Positions 1-8,487 of a stretch of DNA of 45,550 bases are shown piece after piece; position 1 is the first letter of the stretch, and the number at the start of each line of letters is the position of its first letter. The DNA comes from Pseudoalteromonas luteoviolacea H33-S (GTDB lineage Bacteria; Pseudomonadota; Gammaproteobacteria; Enterobacterales; Alteromonadaceae). The position numbers were made by a program, and so were the translations under genes. The notes under the pieces were generated by a model. The model had not been told where the DNA came from and ran no database searches. It saw nothing but the letters and a program-made list of their open reading frames with translations. The stretch lies in contig NZ_AUXY01000068.1 in the NCBI RefSeq assembly GCF_001625695.1, forward strand, positions 1 through 45,550, written 5' to 3'.

Positions 1-267
1 AGCTTAAACAGCTTAAGATTCACATCTAGCTGAAAAAAGACCTAACAGTTTCAACGCCATGTCGCTTTTTTATTTCGATAAATCAGCACCTGGCGTTTTT
101 TGTATAAAGCACAAATTTAGCGGTTTTAAGGCGGTCATAAATGACCTGTCTCAACCTCTTAAAATCAGTAAAATGACCTTAAGCTTGAAAGAGCTTTACA
201 CAGTTATCCCATGAATCAAAACCCGTACTTAAATGAGTGCGGGTTTTTTATTTTAGATAGGAAGATT
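1..267. other. Non-coding leader upstream of tail operon
   Basis: No convincing gene is seen in this stretch. It holds a weak inverted repeat (AACGCCA at 53-59 with TGGCGTT at 91-97, followed by T residues) that may terminate a gene left of the window, two related short strings (ATAAATGACCT near 137, TAAAATGACCT near 170), and the strong hairpin annotated at 219-249. I found no LexA box and no clear promoter hexamers for the tail operon, so its promoter may lie here in unrecognised form or further left. Confidence 0.5.
219..249 (+). terminator. Intrinsic terminator or attenuator before the tail operon
   Basis: An 11-bp stem (AAACCCGTACT with AGTGCGGGTTT, one G-U pair) closes a 6-nt loop and runs into six T residues. 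It ends 18 nt before the baseplate J start codon. It may terminate an upstream gene or attenuate transcription into the tail cluster. Confidence 0.75.
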
Positions 268-1167
268 ATGAGTGGCTTTACTAAATTAGACTTATCGAAA
301 GTCCCTGTTCCAGACGTTATTGCAACGCTTGATTATGAACAAGAGTATGAGCAACTCAAAGCCCAGTTTTTATTGCAAAACCCACAGTATCAAGCGGCTT
401 TATCTCTAGAAAGTGACCCTGTTGCTTTGCTGTTGCAAACTTTAGCGTATCAACAAGTATTACAAAAACAAAAGCTCAATGATGCAGTAAAGGGCACTAT
501 GTTGGCCTCAGCACAAGGGCATGATTTAGATGCCATTGCAGCAAGGTATAACTTAGCACGCAACACCTCGCCAGCTGAATCTGATGCTGATTTTAGGCAG
601 CGCATTCAATTGGCATTTGATGGCCTTAATACGGCCGGCAGTCGTGAGTCTTACATTTATCACTCAATGTCGTGCGATCCGCAGATAAAAGATGTTGCAG
701 TACTCAGTCCAGCTCCTTGTGATATTGAACTGACCATTTTGAGTCACCTTGATACCGGCCAGCCGAATGACGGGTTAATTGATAAGGTGAAGGACTACTT
801 TTCTGCACAAGACAATGAGCAAGTAGGTATCGACAAAGTGGCATCGAAAGTACGCCCATTAGGGGATAGAGTGACGGTGCATAAGGCACAAGTAAAACCA
901 TTTTCGGTGAAAGCGGAGCTCTCTATTTTGCATGGTCCATCCGGCAGTGCGCTTGTTGCCGCGGCTGAGCAAGCAGTACAAGCGTATTGTGATTCACGGC
1001 ATTATCTTGGTAAAAAAGTCACGCGGGCGGGTATTTATGCTGCGCTGCACCAATCGGGGGTGGAGGACGTGACCTTACTGAGTCCAGTTGACGATATTGT
1101 TTGTCAGGCGACTGAAGCACCTTATTGCGAGTCTATTTCGATATTGATGGAAAATGTCTATGGATAA
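268..1167 (+). CDS. Baseplate wedge protein J (P2 gpJ-like)
   Basis: This 299-aa protein resembles the phage P2 gpJ / Mu gp47 family, which forms the baseplate wedges that surround the spike and trigger sheath contraction. The N-terminal pattern (MSGFTKLDLSKVPVPDVI followed by LDYE) is typical of P2 J. The ATG at 268 is chosen because AGGAAG precedes it and because an in-frame start at 211 would place the 219-249 terminator hairpin inside the gene. It overlaps gpI by 14 nt. It heads a block of baseplate and fibre genes. Family assignment is from sequence pattern and from the fit to P2 order (J, I, H). Confidence 0.88.
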   Translation: MSGFTKLDLSKVPVPDVIATLDYEQEYEQLKAQFLLQNPQYQAALSLESDPVALLLQTLAYQQVLQKQKLNDAVKGTMLASAQGHDLDAIAARYNLARNTSPAESDADFRQRIQLAFDGLNTAGSRESYIYHSMSCDPQIKDVAVLSPAPCDIELTILSHLDTGQPNDGLIDKVKDYFSAQDNEQVGIDKVASKVRPLGDRVTVHKAQVKPFSVKAELSILHGPSGSALVAAAEQAVQAYCDSRHYLGKKVTRAGIYAALHQSGVEDVTLLSPVDDIVCQATEAPYCESISILMENVYG

Positions 1168-2464
1168 ACTGATCCCAACCAATGCCAGTGAGCTGGTAAA
1201 GATACTCAGTCGGCAATTTCCAGACAATCAAGCTGTTCGCAATCTATTGCTCTCTTTATTAGCGCTTTCAACTCGAAGTGATGCGCAATTAGTTTGGCTA
1301 GCAAAGCTTTGTGGCATGCAACCCAATACGGTATTAGCAAATCCAGATGTGTTATTGCAATGCAATACAAAGCAGTTGTTAGTGCTGGTGGATCACCCAG
1401 AGTTTTGTGATGCACAGCAGCTCGATGAATTTGCAAAGCAGCTTAATATTGAAAACTGGCAGTCCGATGAGGCTGATGCCCTAAAGCGTGCTCAAGTTAA
1501 ATCAGCATGCGTGCTAAACGATAGTCGCTTGTTGCTTGCCAGTGTTTGGGACCCTTTTTTGTGCCCGGTAGCGCTGCTGCCTTGGTTAGCTTGGTCCGTA
1601 TCTGTGGATGAGTGGGACGAGGCGTGGAGCGAAGCCTTAAAGCGCCAAGTGATTAATGACGCATTCGCCGTACACCAAGTGAAAGGCACGCCTTACGCGC
1701 TGCAAAAAGCGCTCGATAGTTTAAATATTAAAACCGAAATTAAAGAGTGGTGGCAAGGAGACAATTTAGAAGCGTTGTCCCGAGGCACTGTGCAAGTGTG
1801 GGCACTTATCAATAGTAATTTGGATGAGCAGCAGCAAGGAATGCTGACCCCCCAAATGTTAAAGCGAGTGCGCCGGATTATTGAAGCAGTTAAACGGGGC
1901 TCTATTCATGTGGATGTGCAGTTGGGGCTTTCTTACAACGAACGCTTAGGCGCAATTTGCGCCATGCCGTCAACTATTTTACAGCGTATGGATGCACCAA
2001 TTGGCAGTGGTGTGAATCCCAATGAAGCAATGCAAAAAAACGCGGTATTTGGAGCAGCTCAAAGTAGAGGCGTCAAACACTTAGCTATTGCTGGTCAGGG
2101 GATTGTCCCCCCAAGAAGTACAGGTGGTGCAGGTTTTTTTGCTGTGAATGCAAGTTGTTCTGCTAGGCATTTAGCAATAGCAGGCCAGAGCGTCAAGCCG
2201 CCAAAACCTAGTGGGGCATATCATTCGTTTGGTGCAACTAATTCTCATACATTATGTAGTTGGCAAGTTGCGGGGAGCGGCATAAAACCAGGCAATAGTA
2301 AAGGCCTCTATGGGGTACTTGGCCTGTCTAAAACGAATCAATCGCACCATTTAAACATCTCAGGCCAAACTGTTTTACCTCCTCACAGCACTGGGAATGA
2401 GGGTTTATTCAGTGTTACGAGACAAATTATTTATCAACATTTTAACTTACAAGGAGCTGCTTAA
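1154..2464 (+). CDS. Baseplate/tail protein I with extra C-terminal repeats
   Basis: Residues 1 to about 190 match the P2 gpI tail protein family, a baseplate component that links the wedge to the tail fibre; the motif DEWDEAWSEALKRQVINDAF followed by HQVKGTPYALQKAL is characteristic. P2 gpI is about 176 aa, whereas this protein has 436. The additional C-terminus starts with a linker and then carries four 30-residue repeats plus a partial fifth (residues 309-436). It overlaps gpJ by 14 nt and the next gene by one base (TAATG), so translation is probably coupled. The extension might bind fibres or host surface glycans; that is inference. Confidence 0.82.
   Translation: MSMDKLIPTNASELVKILSRQFPDNQAVRNLLLSLLALSTRSDAQLVWLAKLCGMQPNTVLANPDVLLQCNTKQLLVLVDHPEFCDAQQLDEFAKQLNIENWQSDEADALKRAQVKSACVLNDSRLLLASVWDPFLCPVALLPWLAWSVSVDEWDEAWSEALKRQVINDAFAVHQVKGTPYALQKALDSLNIKTEIKEWWQGDNLEALSRGTVQVWALINSNLDEQQQGMLTPQMLKRVRRIIEAVKRGSIHVDVQLGLSYNERLGAICAMPSTILQRMDAPIGSGVNPNEAMQKNAVFGAAQSRGVKHLAIAGQGIVPPRSTGGAGFFAVNASCSARHLAIAGQSVKPPKPSGAYHSFGATNSHTLCSWQVAGSGIKPGNSKGLYGVLGLSKTNQSHHLNISGQTVLPPHSTGNEGLFSVTRQIIYQHFNLQGAA
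2078..2461 (+). repeat. Four 30-residue repeats in gpI C-terminus
   Basis: Codons 309-428 encode four consecutive 30-aa units, each opening with an HLAIAGQ-type motif (HLAIAGQGIVPP, HLAIAGQSVKPP, SWQVAGSGIKPG, HLNISGQTVLPP) and continuing with a Gly-rich turn and an F/L-x-V strand. A partial fifth unit (HFNLQGAA) ends the protein. The DNA copies have diverged, so the array is old and probably stable. Confidence 0.85.
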
Positions 2465-3030
2465 TGTCTGCATTAACGCTGCAGTTTACCCAAGTTGGCT
2501 TAGATGCTTTATTAGCAGCGAAAGCCAATGGTAAAAAAGCACAGATCAGCCATATGGCATTTGGTGACGCAAGTTATACGCCGTCGCAAACCCAAACAAG
2601 TCTGCGCAACCTTAAAGAACTTCAGCCAATTCGGGATGACAATTACGAAACAGATGAGAACCACCAAGTCACCGTGGTTGCACTGTTTGATAAAGCCATG
2701 TCAGCACCCGAATACGCCATTCGCGAAGTGGGTGTATTTATCCAAATCGATGAGCCCGTGGGCAGCGATGACAACTTAATTCTTTTAGGTGTGTACTCTG
2801 AGCCTAATCGAACATTAGGTTATAGAACCCCCGATGTAAAAATTCTACAAAGTGTGACGTTGAGCCTTGCTCAGTTGCCATCTGATAGCGTGGAGGTGAA
2901 GCCTGGCATCGATAACTTTAATGTATTACTTGATAACGAACTCGCAGATTTAACCTTGGTGCAGCTAGACACAATGCACCGACAATTAAAACAAGAACTA
3001 CGATTACTCGCTTTAGAAAACGGGCAATAG
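2464..3030 (+). CDS. Tail fibre base protein (gpH N-terminal/collar type)
   Basis: This 188-aa protein matches the N-terminal attachment domain of P2 gpH-like tail fibres: it starts ALTLQFTQVGLDALLAAK and has the conserved stretch with EYAIREVGVF and LGVYSEP. In P2 the same domain continues into a long fibre, but here the gene stops after a short helix rich in Leu and Gln. It is likely the baseplate-proximal adaptor on which the separately encoded fibres downstream assemble. It overlaps the gpI stop by one base. Confidence 0.8.
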   Translation: MSALTLQFTQVGLDALLAAKANGKKAQISHMAFGDASYTPSQTQTSLRNLKELQPIRDDNYETDENHQVTVVALFDKAMSAPEYAIREVGVFIQIDEPVGSDDNLILLGVYSEPNRTLGYRTPDVKILQSVTLSLAQLPSDSVEVKPGIDNFNVLLDNELADLTLVQLDTMHRQLKQELRLLALENGQ

Positions 3031-3046
3031 GAATTAAGGAAGACTG

Positions 3047-3748
3047 ATGTCAAACGAACATACAACCATCACAGAGAGCTTGGCAAAAGTAGCCACGCGG
3101 GCTAACGAGCTGTGCAATACCGTAGATGCGCAGATCAATAACATAAAAAATACATTAAAAGCAGAGCAGGATGCATTGCAAGCTAAAAAGACACAGTTTG
3201 ATGCGCAAGCTGCTAGCTCGATTAGTCAGTATCAAGGAAAAATGGACGACTTTATTGAGTCGGGTGATAACCGTTACCAAAAAACACTGTCTAAAAGCGA
3301 TTTCATTGTTCCTGTAGACCTAAAGCATTTAGACGACACAAAGTTTTACCCTGTGGCACTTCATCATTGCAAGATGTTGGATTTACGTATCGAACGATAC
3401 GTGCATGACGATATTACTAGTGGCGGCATATTGGATTATTTTGTGCAGTTGCAAAACTGGTCCAATGGTGGCGACTTTACCTTTGCTAAGCAATTTCACC
3501 ACTTTTACTCTCACCGAGCATTCGTTGGCAAAATAGCGGCTGCGTCAACACCGTATACATCTTCTGTTTGGCTACGCGGCGGCTGGTCTTATAAGTTTTA
3601 CTTAAATGGTCAATACAGCAAAGGACCAGTAATTATTGAGTCAGAAACACAAGTGGTAGAACGTATTGCTAGCACAGATTATTTCTTGGCACCAATCACT
3701 GAAGTTCAGCCACATGTTGCAGCGAATAATTTTATTTTAGGAGTATAA
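3047..3748 (+). CDS. Putative tail fibre / receptor-binding protein A
   Basis: The 233-aa product is not a recognised family by itself. Residues 1 to about 75 are polar and predicted helical or coiled-coil, with a motif TITESLAKVATRANELC shared with the protein at 4002-4778. The remainder is rich in aromatic residues and beta-forming sequence, as in globular receptor-binding tips. It sits between the H-like fibre base and a fibre assembly chaperone, which fits the fibre position in P2-like tails. RBS AAGGAAG precedes the ATG. Function is inferred from position and from the shared N-terminus. Confidence 0.6.
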   Translation: MSNEHTTITESLAKVATRANELCNTVDAQINNIKNTLKAEQDALQAKKTQFDAQAASSISQYQGKMDDFIESGDNRYQKTLSKSDFIVPVDLKHLDDTKFYPVALHHCKMLDLRIERYVHDDITSGGILDYFVQLQNWSNGGDFTFAKQFHHFYSHRAFVGKIAAASTPYTSSVWLRGGWSYKFYLNGQYSKGPVIIESETQVVERIASTDYFLAPITEVQPHVAANNFILGV

Positions 3749-3751
3749 AAG

Positions 3752-3982
3752 ATGACGGAACATGAACTGTTTACAGCAAAGCAATGGTTAGAAATTAAAA
3801 ATATTCGTAACTCCTTATTAAGAGAAACGGATTGGACACAGGTTAATGACCACCCATTTTCTGAGCAGGAATCGCTGCTAATTAAGGACTATCGTGCAGC
3901 GTTAAGAAATATTCCACAAGAGTTCAATAGCCCTGAAAGTGTAGTTTGGCCACAAAAACCAGACGTACTTAAAGCATCTTAG
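3752..3982 (+). CDS. Tail fibre assembly chaperone A
   Basis: This 76-aa protein has the signature of the phage tail assembly chaperone family: RNSLLRETDWTQVNDHPF, then YRAALRNIPQEF and a terminal VVWP. Members help fold or trimerise the fibre encoded just upstream. It begins 3 nt after the stop of fibre A, so the two form a cassette. A paralogous chaperone follows the second fibre gene at 4781-5008. Confidence 0.8.
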   Translation: MTEHELFTAKQWLEIKNIRNSLLRETDWTQVNDHPFSEQESLLIKDYRAALRNIPQEFNSPESVVWPQKPDVLKAS

Positions 3983-4001
3983 ATTTGAATAAGAGATCAT
4001 T

Positions 4002-4778
4002 ATGTCGAGTAACAACTTAACTATCACAGAGCGTCTCACAAATGTCTCTGAGCGTGCGAACGAACTATGCGATACCGTTCAAAATCAAATGGGCCAAATT
4101 AATCATGCATTGGCATCAAAATCGGCTGAGCTTGATGCACAGTATGAAAGCTTTAAAGCTGGCATGGTTGAGAGCATTAATGGATTGAATGTCTACAAAG
4201 AAGGCTTAACCAAGCGTTTTTCTTTTAAACAGCACTTGTCAGCTGGAGGCTACACATCTGCCGCAGATGGCCCAGATGACGGTTATAAGTACTGCGCAGC
4301 GCCAAAAGACCCATACTACGTTAATTTGATAGAGTTTGATGCGCAGCACATTGGTAACTCTTTCGGCTCAAATGGCGATTCATTTAAATGTGACTTTTTA
4401 ATGTCGCACAGAGGGATGGCGTCTTATTATGACCACTTGGTGATACATGGCGCGTCTTCTCATGATTGCGTTTCTGCGCGTATCGAAGTGAAGCACATTA
4501 TGCATGATGTTGCATTGAAGTTATTTATTTCTGAACCTGGTGAAGCGCCTAGGTTTATTGATATTACTAAAGCTGATGTGGGCAAAACACTTACGGTATT
4601 TTTCAGGCGAATAAACAAAGGATATGGTAATGGTATTGCGCGTGTCTCTTTGTTTGTTGATACTCGACCGCACTGTGGTTCTGAGCGTGCATTCACCGCA
4701 ACGTGTGAATATACCTCAGTGAATGGCCGCCCATGTGCTGAACGGGTTTCTCATAATCAGCCTTCTTGGGAGCAATAA
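4002..4778 (+). CDS. Putative tail fibre / receptor-binding protein B
   Basis: The 258-aa protein is a paralogue of fibre A in its N-terminal 60-70 residues only (TITERLTNVSERANELCDTV against TITESLAKVATRANELCNTV). The C-terminal part is unrelated to A, with many Cys, His and aromatic residues and a predicted beta-rich fold. This layout, constant attachment helix plus variable tip, is typical of receptor-binding fibres. It is followed within 2 nt by its own chaperone gene. No known domain was recognised in the tip. Confidence 0.6.
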   Translation: MSSNNLTITERLTNVSERANELCDTVQNQMGQINHALASKSAELDAQYESFKAGMVESINGLNVYKEGLTKRFSFKQHLSAGGYTSAADGPDDGYKYCAAPKDPYYVNLIEFDAQHIGNSFGSNGDSFKCDFLMSHRGMASYYDHLVIHGASSHDCVSARIEVKHIMHDVALKLFISEPGEAPRFIDITKADVGKTLTVFFRRINKGYGNGIARVSLFVDTRPHCGSERAFTATCEYTSVNGRPCAERVSHNQPSWEQ

Positions 4779-4780
4779 GC

Positions 4781-5008
4781 ATGGACTATGAAAACATAGT
4801 AACAGAGCCGCATGGTGAAGATGTTACCTGGGTTACGGTGAGATCCAAACGTGATAATTTGTTGGTAGAGTCAGATTTATTGGTATTACGCGCACTGGAA
4901 AATACGCAATCTGTGCCCACTGAGCTCAGTGATTATCGCCAAGCACTGCGTGATTTACCGACTCATTTTACAACGCCTTCAGAAGTCGTTTGGCCTACTT
5001 TGGGCTAA
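4781..5008 (+). CDS. Tail fibre assembly chaperone B
   Basis: This 75-aa protein is a paralogue of the chaperone at 3752-3982, sharing the R-x-N-L-L-x-E-x-D element, the DYRQALRDLPTHF motif and the VVWP ending. The ATG at 4781 lies 2 nt after the stop of fibre B, with GGGAGC upstream inside that gene; an in-frame start at 4766 would overlap it. The central region diverges from chaperone A, consistent with specificity for fibre B. Confidence 0.75.
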   Translation: MDYENIVTEPHGEDVTWVTVRSKRDNLLVESDLLVLRALENTQSVPTELSDYRQALRDLPTHFTTPSEVVWPTLG

Positions 5009-5102
5009 TAGTTTTAAATTTGGGCATTTCGTCCATCTCGACTCGCCTTTTCCTTCGAGTCATAACCATCATAAGTCTTAACTTCAAAGAGTAAATAACC
5101 TC

Positions 5103-5675
5103 ATGCAAAGATGTACCTTAATTAATAAGGTGCTTGAATGCTTATCATCTGGACTTCAAGGGGTGGCACATGTGGGGCTCTTAAAAGCCGCACAACCTTA
5201 CCCAGATCTGACGCAGCAAGCCCAACTGACAGTCAAGCTGCTCGGCGAACGTCAAGCCAGTGAACTGCAGGCGAAAGGCGCCGACAAAGGCGTCACATAT
5301 GGACCGTCGTATAACAAAAACCTCAGTCCAAACTCACTCGATAGACGAGTGTTGCAGTTACAGCTAGACATTGAGTTGGAAGATGCCGACAACGCACAGT
5401 TGCTGCAACGACTTGACCAGTTGATAACCCAGTGTGAGGCGCTTGTGATGGTGGACGAAATGCCCATCCATTGGCAGCACTTTATCGCCCAAAAAAGCGA
5501 TATATCGTTTAGTCATCAAGTCAGCTCAACACTGGCAAAAGCGCAGCTTTACTGGGATTTTTATTATCAAGTGGAATACCCAGACGACCCACCTGGACCT
5601 GCCATTACCGAAGTGTATTTGGGGCCCAAAGGGGGAGAATATAAGCTGATCAATAAAGCACCTACCACAACTTAG
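5103..5675 (+). CDS. Putative tail terminator/completion protein
   Basis: The 190-aa product has no motif I can name with confidence. It begins with an amphipathic helix (LINKVLECL) followed by alternating strands. Its size and its position directly before the V spike gene fit a tail terminator or tail completion protein; P2 R and S also precede V, and Mu gp37 is a similar-sized protein. The end is Pro-rich (YPDDPPGPAITEVYLGPKGG). A 94-nt gap with a small GACTCG/CGAGTC hairpin (5040-5061) separates it from the fibre block. Assignment is by context. Confidence 0.4.
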   Translation: MQRCTLINKVLECLSSGLQGVAHVGLLKAAQPYPDLTQQAQLTVKLLGERQASELQAKGADKGVTYGPSYNKNLSPNSLDRRVLQLQLDIELEDADNAQLLQRLDQLITQCEALVMVDEMPIHWQHFIAQKSDISFSHQVSSTLAKAQLYWDFYYQVEYPDDPPGPAITEVYLGPKGGEYKLINKAPTTT

Positions 5676-5683
5676 GAGCGATT

Positions 5684-6514
5684 ATGTTAGCAAATCAACA
5701 GCAGTCCGAACTGGCTGTCTCTGACATGCAGCATCGCTTTGCCAAATTGATTTCAATCGGCACGGTTGAAGAAGTTGACTTTGATTTGGCGAGGGTCAAA
5801 GTGCGGATCGGTGAGTGGTTGACCGCAAAATTACCTTGGCTGACCAATCAAGCTGCCCAAGACATGACATGGCAAGCCCCAGAAGTGGGTGAGCAAGTAT
5901 TAGTACTCGCTCCCAGTGGAGATATGGCACAAGGCATTGTATTGGGGAGTTTGTATGCCAATGGTCATGAGCAACCGCATTTCAAAATGAACCATGTGGT
6001 GGATGCGACCAGTGCAACTGGTGATGAGTTAGTACAAAGCCTAAGTGCTGTACCAACGGAGTCCCGTGAGCATGTCCAGCGTACTCACTATCAAGATGGT
6101 GCTATTGTTCAATATGATCGAGAAAAACATGCCTACGATATTTTTGTGCCAGAATCTCAAGGTGATAACCCTGCCCAAATAAATATCTTTTCCGGTGGCG
6201 AAGTGAATATTGAGTGTAAGCAAAATGCCAACGTGTTGGTGCATGGTGAAACCGACATTAATGGTAAGAAAAATATCTCAATTACCGCAACTGAAGCGCT
6301 AAATTTGACAGGGAAATCCGTCAATATTACCTCTAAAGAGGAAGGAACCAATGTGATTGCAGAGCAAGGCGATATGTTTATACAGACCAAGCAAGGCGCA
6401 ATGACATTAGACTCAACAGCCGATACCACCATTAAAACCGCTGCTGCAATGACAGTCAAAGCTGGTGGGGTAATGAAGCTAGACGGTTCAGCAATCAAAG
6501 CACAGGAGGGCTAG
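5684..6514 (+). CDS. Baseplate spike protein V (gpV-like)
   Basis: This 276-aa protein belongs to the P2 gpV family: an OB-fold region (about residues 20-100, with VDFDLARVKVRIGEWL and the QVLVLAPSGDMAQGIVLGSLY segment) followed by a long beta-helix of short repeated strands (residues about 165-270: VNIEC, VLVHGETDINGKKN, ISITATEALNLTGKSVNITS). The trimer forms the membrane-piercing spike under the tube. A PAAR gene follows 3 nt downstream, so the spike is probably capped by a separate tip. Confidence 0.88.
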   Translation: MLANQQQSELAVSDMQHRFAKLISIGTVEEVDFDLARVKVRIGEWLTAKLPWLTNQAAQDMTWQAPEVGEQVLVLAPSGDMAQGIVLGSLYANGHEQPHFKMNHVVDATSATGDELVQSLSAVPTESREHVQRTHYQDGAIVQYDREKHAYDIFVPESQGDNPAQINIFSGGEVNIECKQNANVLVHGETDINGKKNISITATEALNLTGKSVNITSKEEGTNVIAEQGDMFIQTKQGAMTLDSTADTTIKTAAAMTVKAGGVMKLDGSAIKAQEG

Positions 6515-6517
6515 CAT

Positions 6518-6820
6518 ATGCCTGCTATTTCAGTTGATGGTGCTATCACAGATATTCACGGTGGGTATGCCCCCGGCGTGATTTCTGCTTCAGGTCCCAA
6601 GTTTACAGTGGGTGGTATTGATGTACTTCGTGAAGGAGACAGTGTCAGTGTGCACGTTTATATGCCAGACCCAAAAGTTAACCACTCAGGAAAGGTTGTG
6701 CAAGCGGGCGCCCCCAATTTTACCATAGGCGGCAAAGCGGTTGCTAGGTTAGGGGACCCAACAAACTGTGGCGGTAAAATTGCGATTGGTGTGGGCAGCT
6801 TCACGGTAGGAGATAAATGA
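6518..6820 (+). CDS. PAAR-repeat spike tip protein
   Basis: The 100-aa protein shows two tandem PAAR-type blocks: a segment around HGGYAPGVISASGP with KFTVGGI, and a second around VVQAGAPNFTIGGKAVARLGD, with a Cys in DPTNCGG and a closing IAIGVGSFTVGD. PAAR proteins sharpen the spike of contractile injection systems and often bind a metal at the apex. It overlaps the gp25 gene by 4 nt (ATGA). P2 itself has no separate PAAR gene, so this resembles other phage tails and type VI systems in that respect. Confidence 0.85.
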   Translation: MPAISVDGAITDIHGGYAPGVISASGPKFTVGGIDVLREGDSVSVHVYMPDPKVNHSGKVVQAGAPNFTIGGKAVARLGDPTNCGGKIAIGVGSFTVGDK

Positions 6821-7155
6821 TGATTGGAATGAACGCGCAAACGGGTAAGCCGTTAGGTGGCGTTGAGCATTTAAAGCAAAGTATTCGCGACATTGTGACA
6901 ACGCCGCTCGGTAGTCGAGTTATGCGTCGTGATTATGGCTGTGGGTTATTTGAACTCGTCGATAGACCGTTTTCTCACAACCTAGTTGGTGATATTACCA
7001 TGTCGATTGCCAATGCATTAGATAGGTGGGAGCCACGCTTTCGACTTGAAGGTGTGTCGGTGCATCCTGCAGGTCAGGGCCAAGTCGATATTACCATTGA
7101 AGGTCTTTACCTTATTAACAATGAGCCGGTGACGATAGAAGGGATCTTGCTCTAA
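6817..7155 (+). CDS. Baseplate wedge protein W (gp25-like)
   Basis: The 112-aa product matches the P2 gpW / T4 gp25 / TssE family, the baseplate component that nucleates sheath assembly. The hallmark is visible at residues 16-50: HLKQSIRDIVTTPLGSRVMR followed by DYGCGLFELVD. Translation probably starts at one of the first methionines (6817 or 6820); the 6817 start overlaps the PAAR stop. It ends the baseplate block; two hairpins follow before the sheath gene. Confidence 0.88.
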   Translation: MMIGMNAQTGKPLGGVEHLKQSIRDIVTTPLGSRVMRRDYGCGLFELVDRPFSHNLVGDITMSIANALDRWEPRFRLEGVSVHPAGQGQVDITIEGLYLINNEPVTIEGILL

Positions 7156-7323
7156 TTTATATTGGTTGGCATATCAGTCAACTTTTCACACTTAACTTCA
7201 TTCTGTACTGATTGGTACAGATAAAAAATTAATCAACTTAAGCCATGCGACTGACTTGAATTTTCAAGCTCGGTCACATGGCTTTTTTATTAGCTAATTG
7301 ACATACCTTTAAAGGAGATATCT
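7156..7323 (+). terminator. Double hairpin between gp25 and sheath
   Basis: The gap holds two structures. The first is an inverted repeat TCTGTAC/GTACAGA (7202-7221) followed by an A-rich run. The second is a terminator-like stem AAGCCATG/CATGGCTT (7240-7247 with 7277-7284) whose inner part can extend, ending in TTTTTT. A strong ribosome-binding site, AAAGGAG, lies 7313 onward just before the sheath ATG at 7324. No full promoter is visible between the terminator and that RBS, so read-through or an upstream internal promoter must feed the sheath gene. Confidence 0.65.
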
Positions 7324-8487
7324 ATGTCGCAATTTCTACACGGTGTAGAAGTCATCGAGGCGCAGTCTGGTACGCGCCCAATTAAAACAGTAAAAAGCTC
7401 AGTAATCGGTCTGATTGGTACTGCTCCACAAGCAAATACTGAAAAGTTCCCTCTTAACACACCGGTTTTAATTGCTGGTAAACGTGCGGAAGCTGCGTTG
7501 TTAGGTGAGCAAGGCACATTGCCTGCTGCGATTGATGGTGTATTTGATCAAGCCGGTGCGGTTGTGGTTGTTGTTCGTGTCGACGGCGATGATGACAATG
7601 CAGTCATGACTAACATTCAAGGCGGTGTTGCTGCTGATGGCAGTTATGAAGGTGCATACGCTTTCTTAGGTGCTGAGTCTGTATTAGGTGTTACACCTCG
7701 TATTCTAGTTGCTCCAGGTTTTACTCATCAGCGTCCATCTGGCGCAGCTAACCCTGTTGTTGCAGAGCTAGTTGGTATTGCAGAGCGTCTTCGCGCTGTG
7801 ATCATTGCGGATGGTCCAAATACAAATGATGCCGATGCGATCGCATATCGTGGTGATTGCTCATCTCGTCGTGTGTTTGTGGTTGACCCTCAGGTGAAAG
7901 TATTCAAAGAAGGTGCCGTTGTAAATGAGCCTGCAAGTGCTCGTGTTGCGGGTATGATTGCTAAATCTGACAATGACCGTGGATTCTGGTGGAGCCCAAG
8001 TAACACGGCTATGAACGGTATTGTAGGTACTGCACGTCCAGTAGACTTCCAGCTTGGTGATAAGAATGCGCGTGCAAACTTATTAAATGAAAAAGAAGTA
8101 TCTACAATCATTCGCCAAAACGGTTTCAAACTATGGGGTAACCGTACTTGTGCGACAGACCCTAAGTGGGCTTTCCTATCAGTTGTTCGTACAGCGGATA
8201 TGATTAACGACTCGCTACTTCGTGCACATATGTGGGCTGTTGACCGCAACATCACGTCAACTTACATCAAAGATGTGACAGAAAGCGTTCAAGCTTACCT
8301 TGATAGCTTAAAAGCGCAAGGCGCTATCCTAGGTGGTCAAATCTGGGCTGATGAAGACCTTAACACGCCTGAAAATATTCAAGCGGGTAAAGTGTACTTC
8401 AGCTTTGATTTCACTCCGCCAACACCTGCTGAGCACATCACGTTCAAGAGCATCTTAACTAACAACTACCTAGAGGAAATCGTATAA
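7324..8487 (+). CDS. Contractile tail sheath protein (gpFI-like)
   Basis: This 387-aa protein matches the P2 FI sheath family: an N-terminal FLHGVEVIEAQSGTRPI, then the SSVIGLIGTAP motif and a C-terminal core with LWGNRTCATDPKWAFLSVVR, DVTESVQAYLDSLKAQGAI and GGQIWADEDLN. It polymerises around the tube and contracts to drive the spike through a target membrane. The gene has the best Shine-Dalgarno sequence in the operon and favours codons such as CGT, GGT, GAC, AAC and TTC, as expected for an abundant structural protein. The tube gene overlaps its stop by one base. Confidence 0.93.
   Translation: MSQFLHGVEVIEAQSGTRPIKTVKSSVIGLIGTAPQANTEKFPLNTPVLIAGKRAEAALLGEQGTLPAAIDGVFDQAGAVVVVVRVDGDDDNAVMTNIQGGVAADGSYEGAYAFLGAESVLGVTPRILVAPGFTHQRPSGAANPVVAELVGIAERLRAVIIADGPNTNDADAIAYRGDCSSRRVFVVDPQVKVFKEGAVVNEPASARVAGMIAKSDNDRGFWWSPSNTAMNGIVGTARPVDFQLGDKNARANLLNEKEVSTIIRQNGFKLWGNRTCATDPKWAFLSVVRTADMINDSLLRAHMWAVDRNITSTYIKDVTESVQAYLDSLKAQGAILGGQIWADEDLNTPENIQAGKVYFSFDFTPPTPAEHITFKSILTNNYLEEIV

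Noticed and set aside
1..210. LexA box controlling the tail operon
   Set aside because: No CTGT-N8-ACAG or close variant was found in the available leader; the true promoter could be elsewhere.
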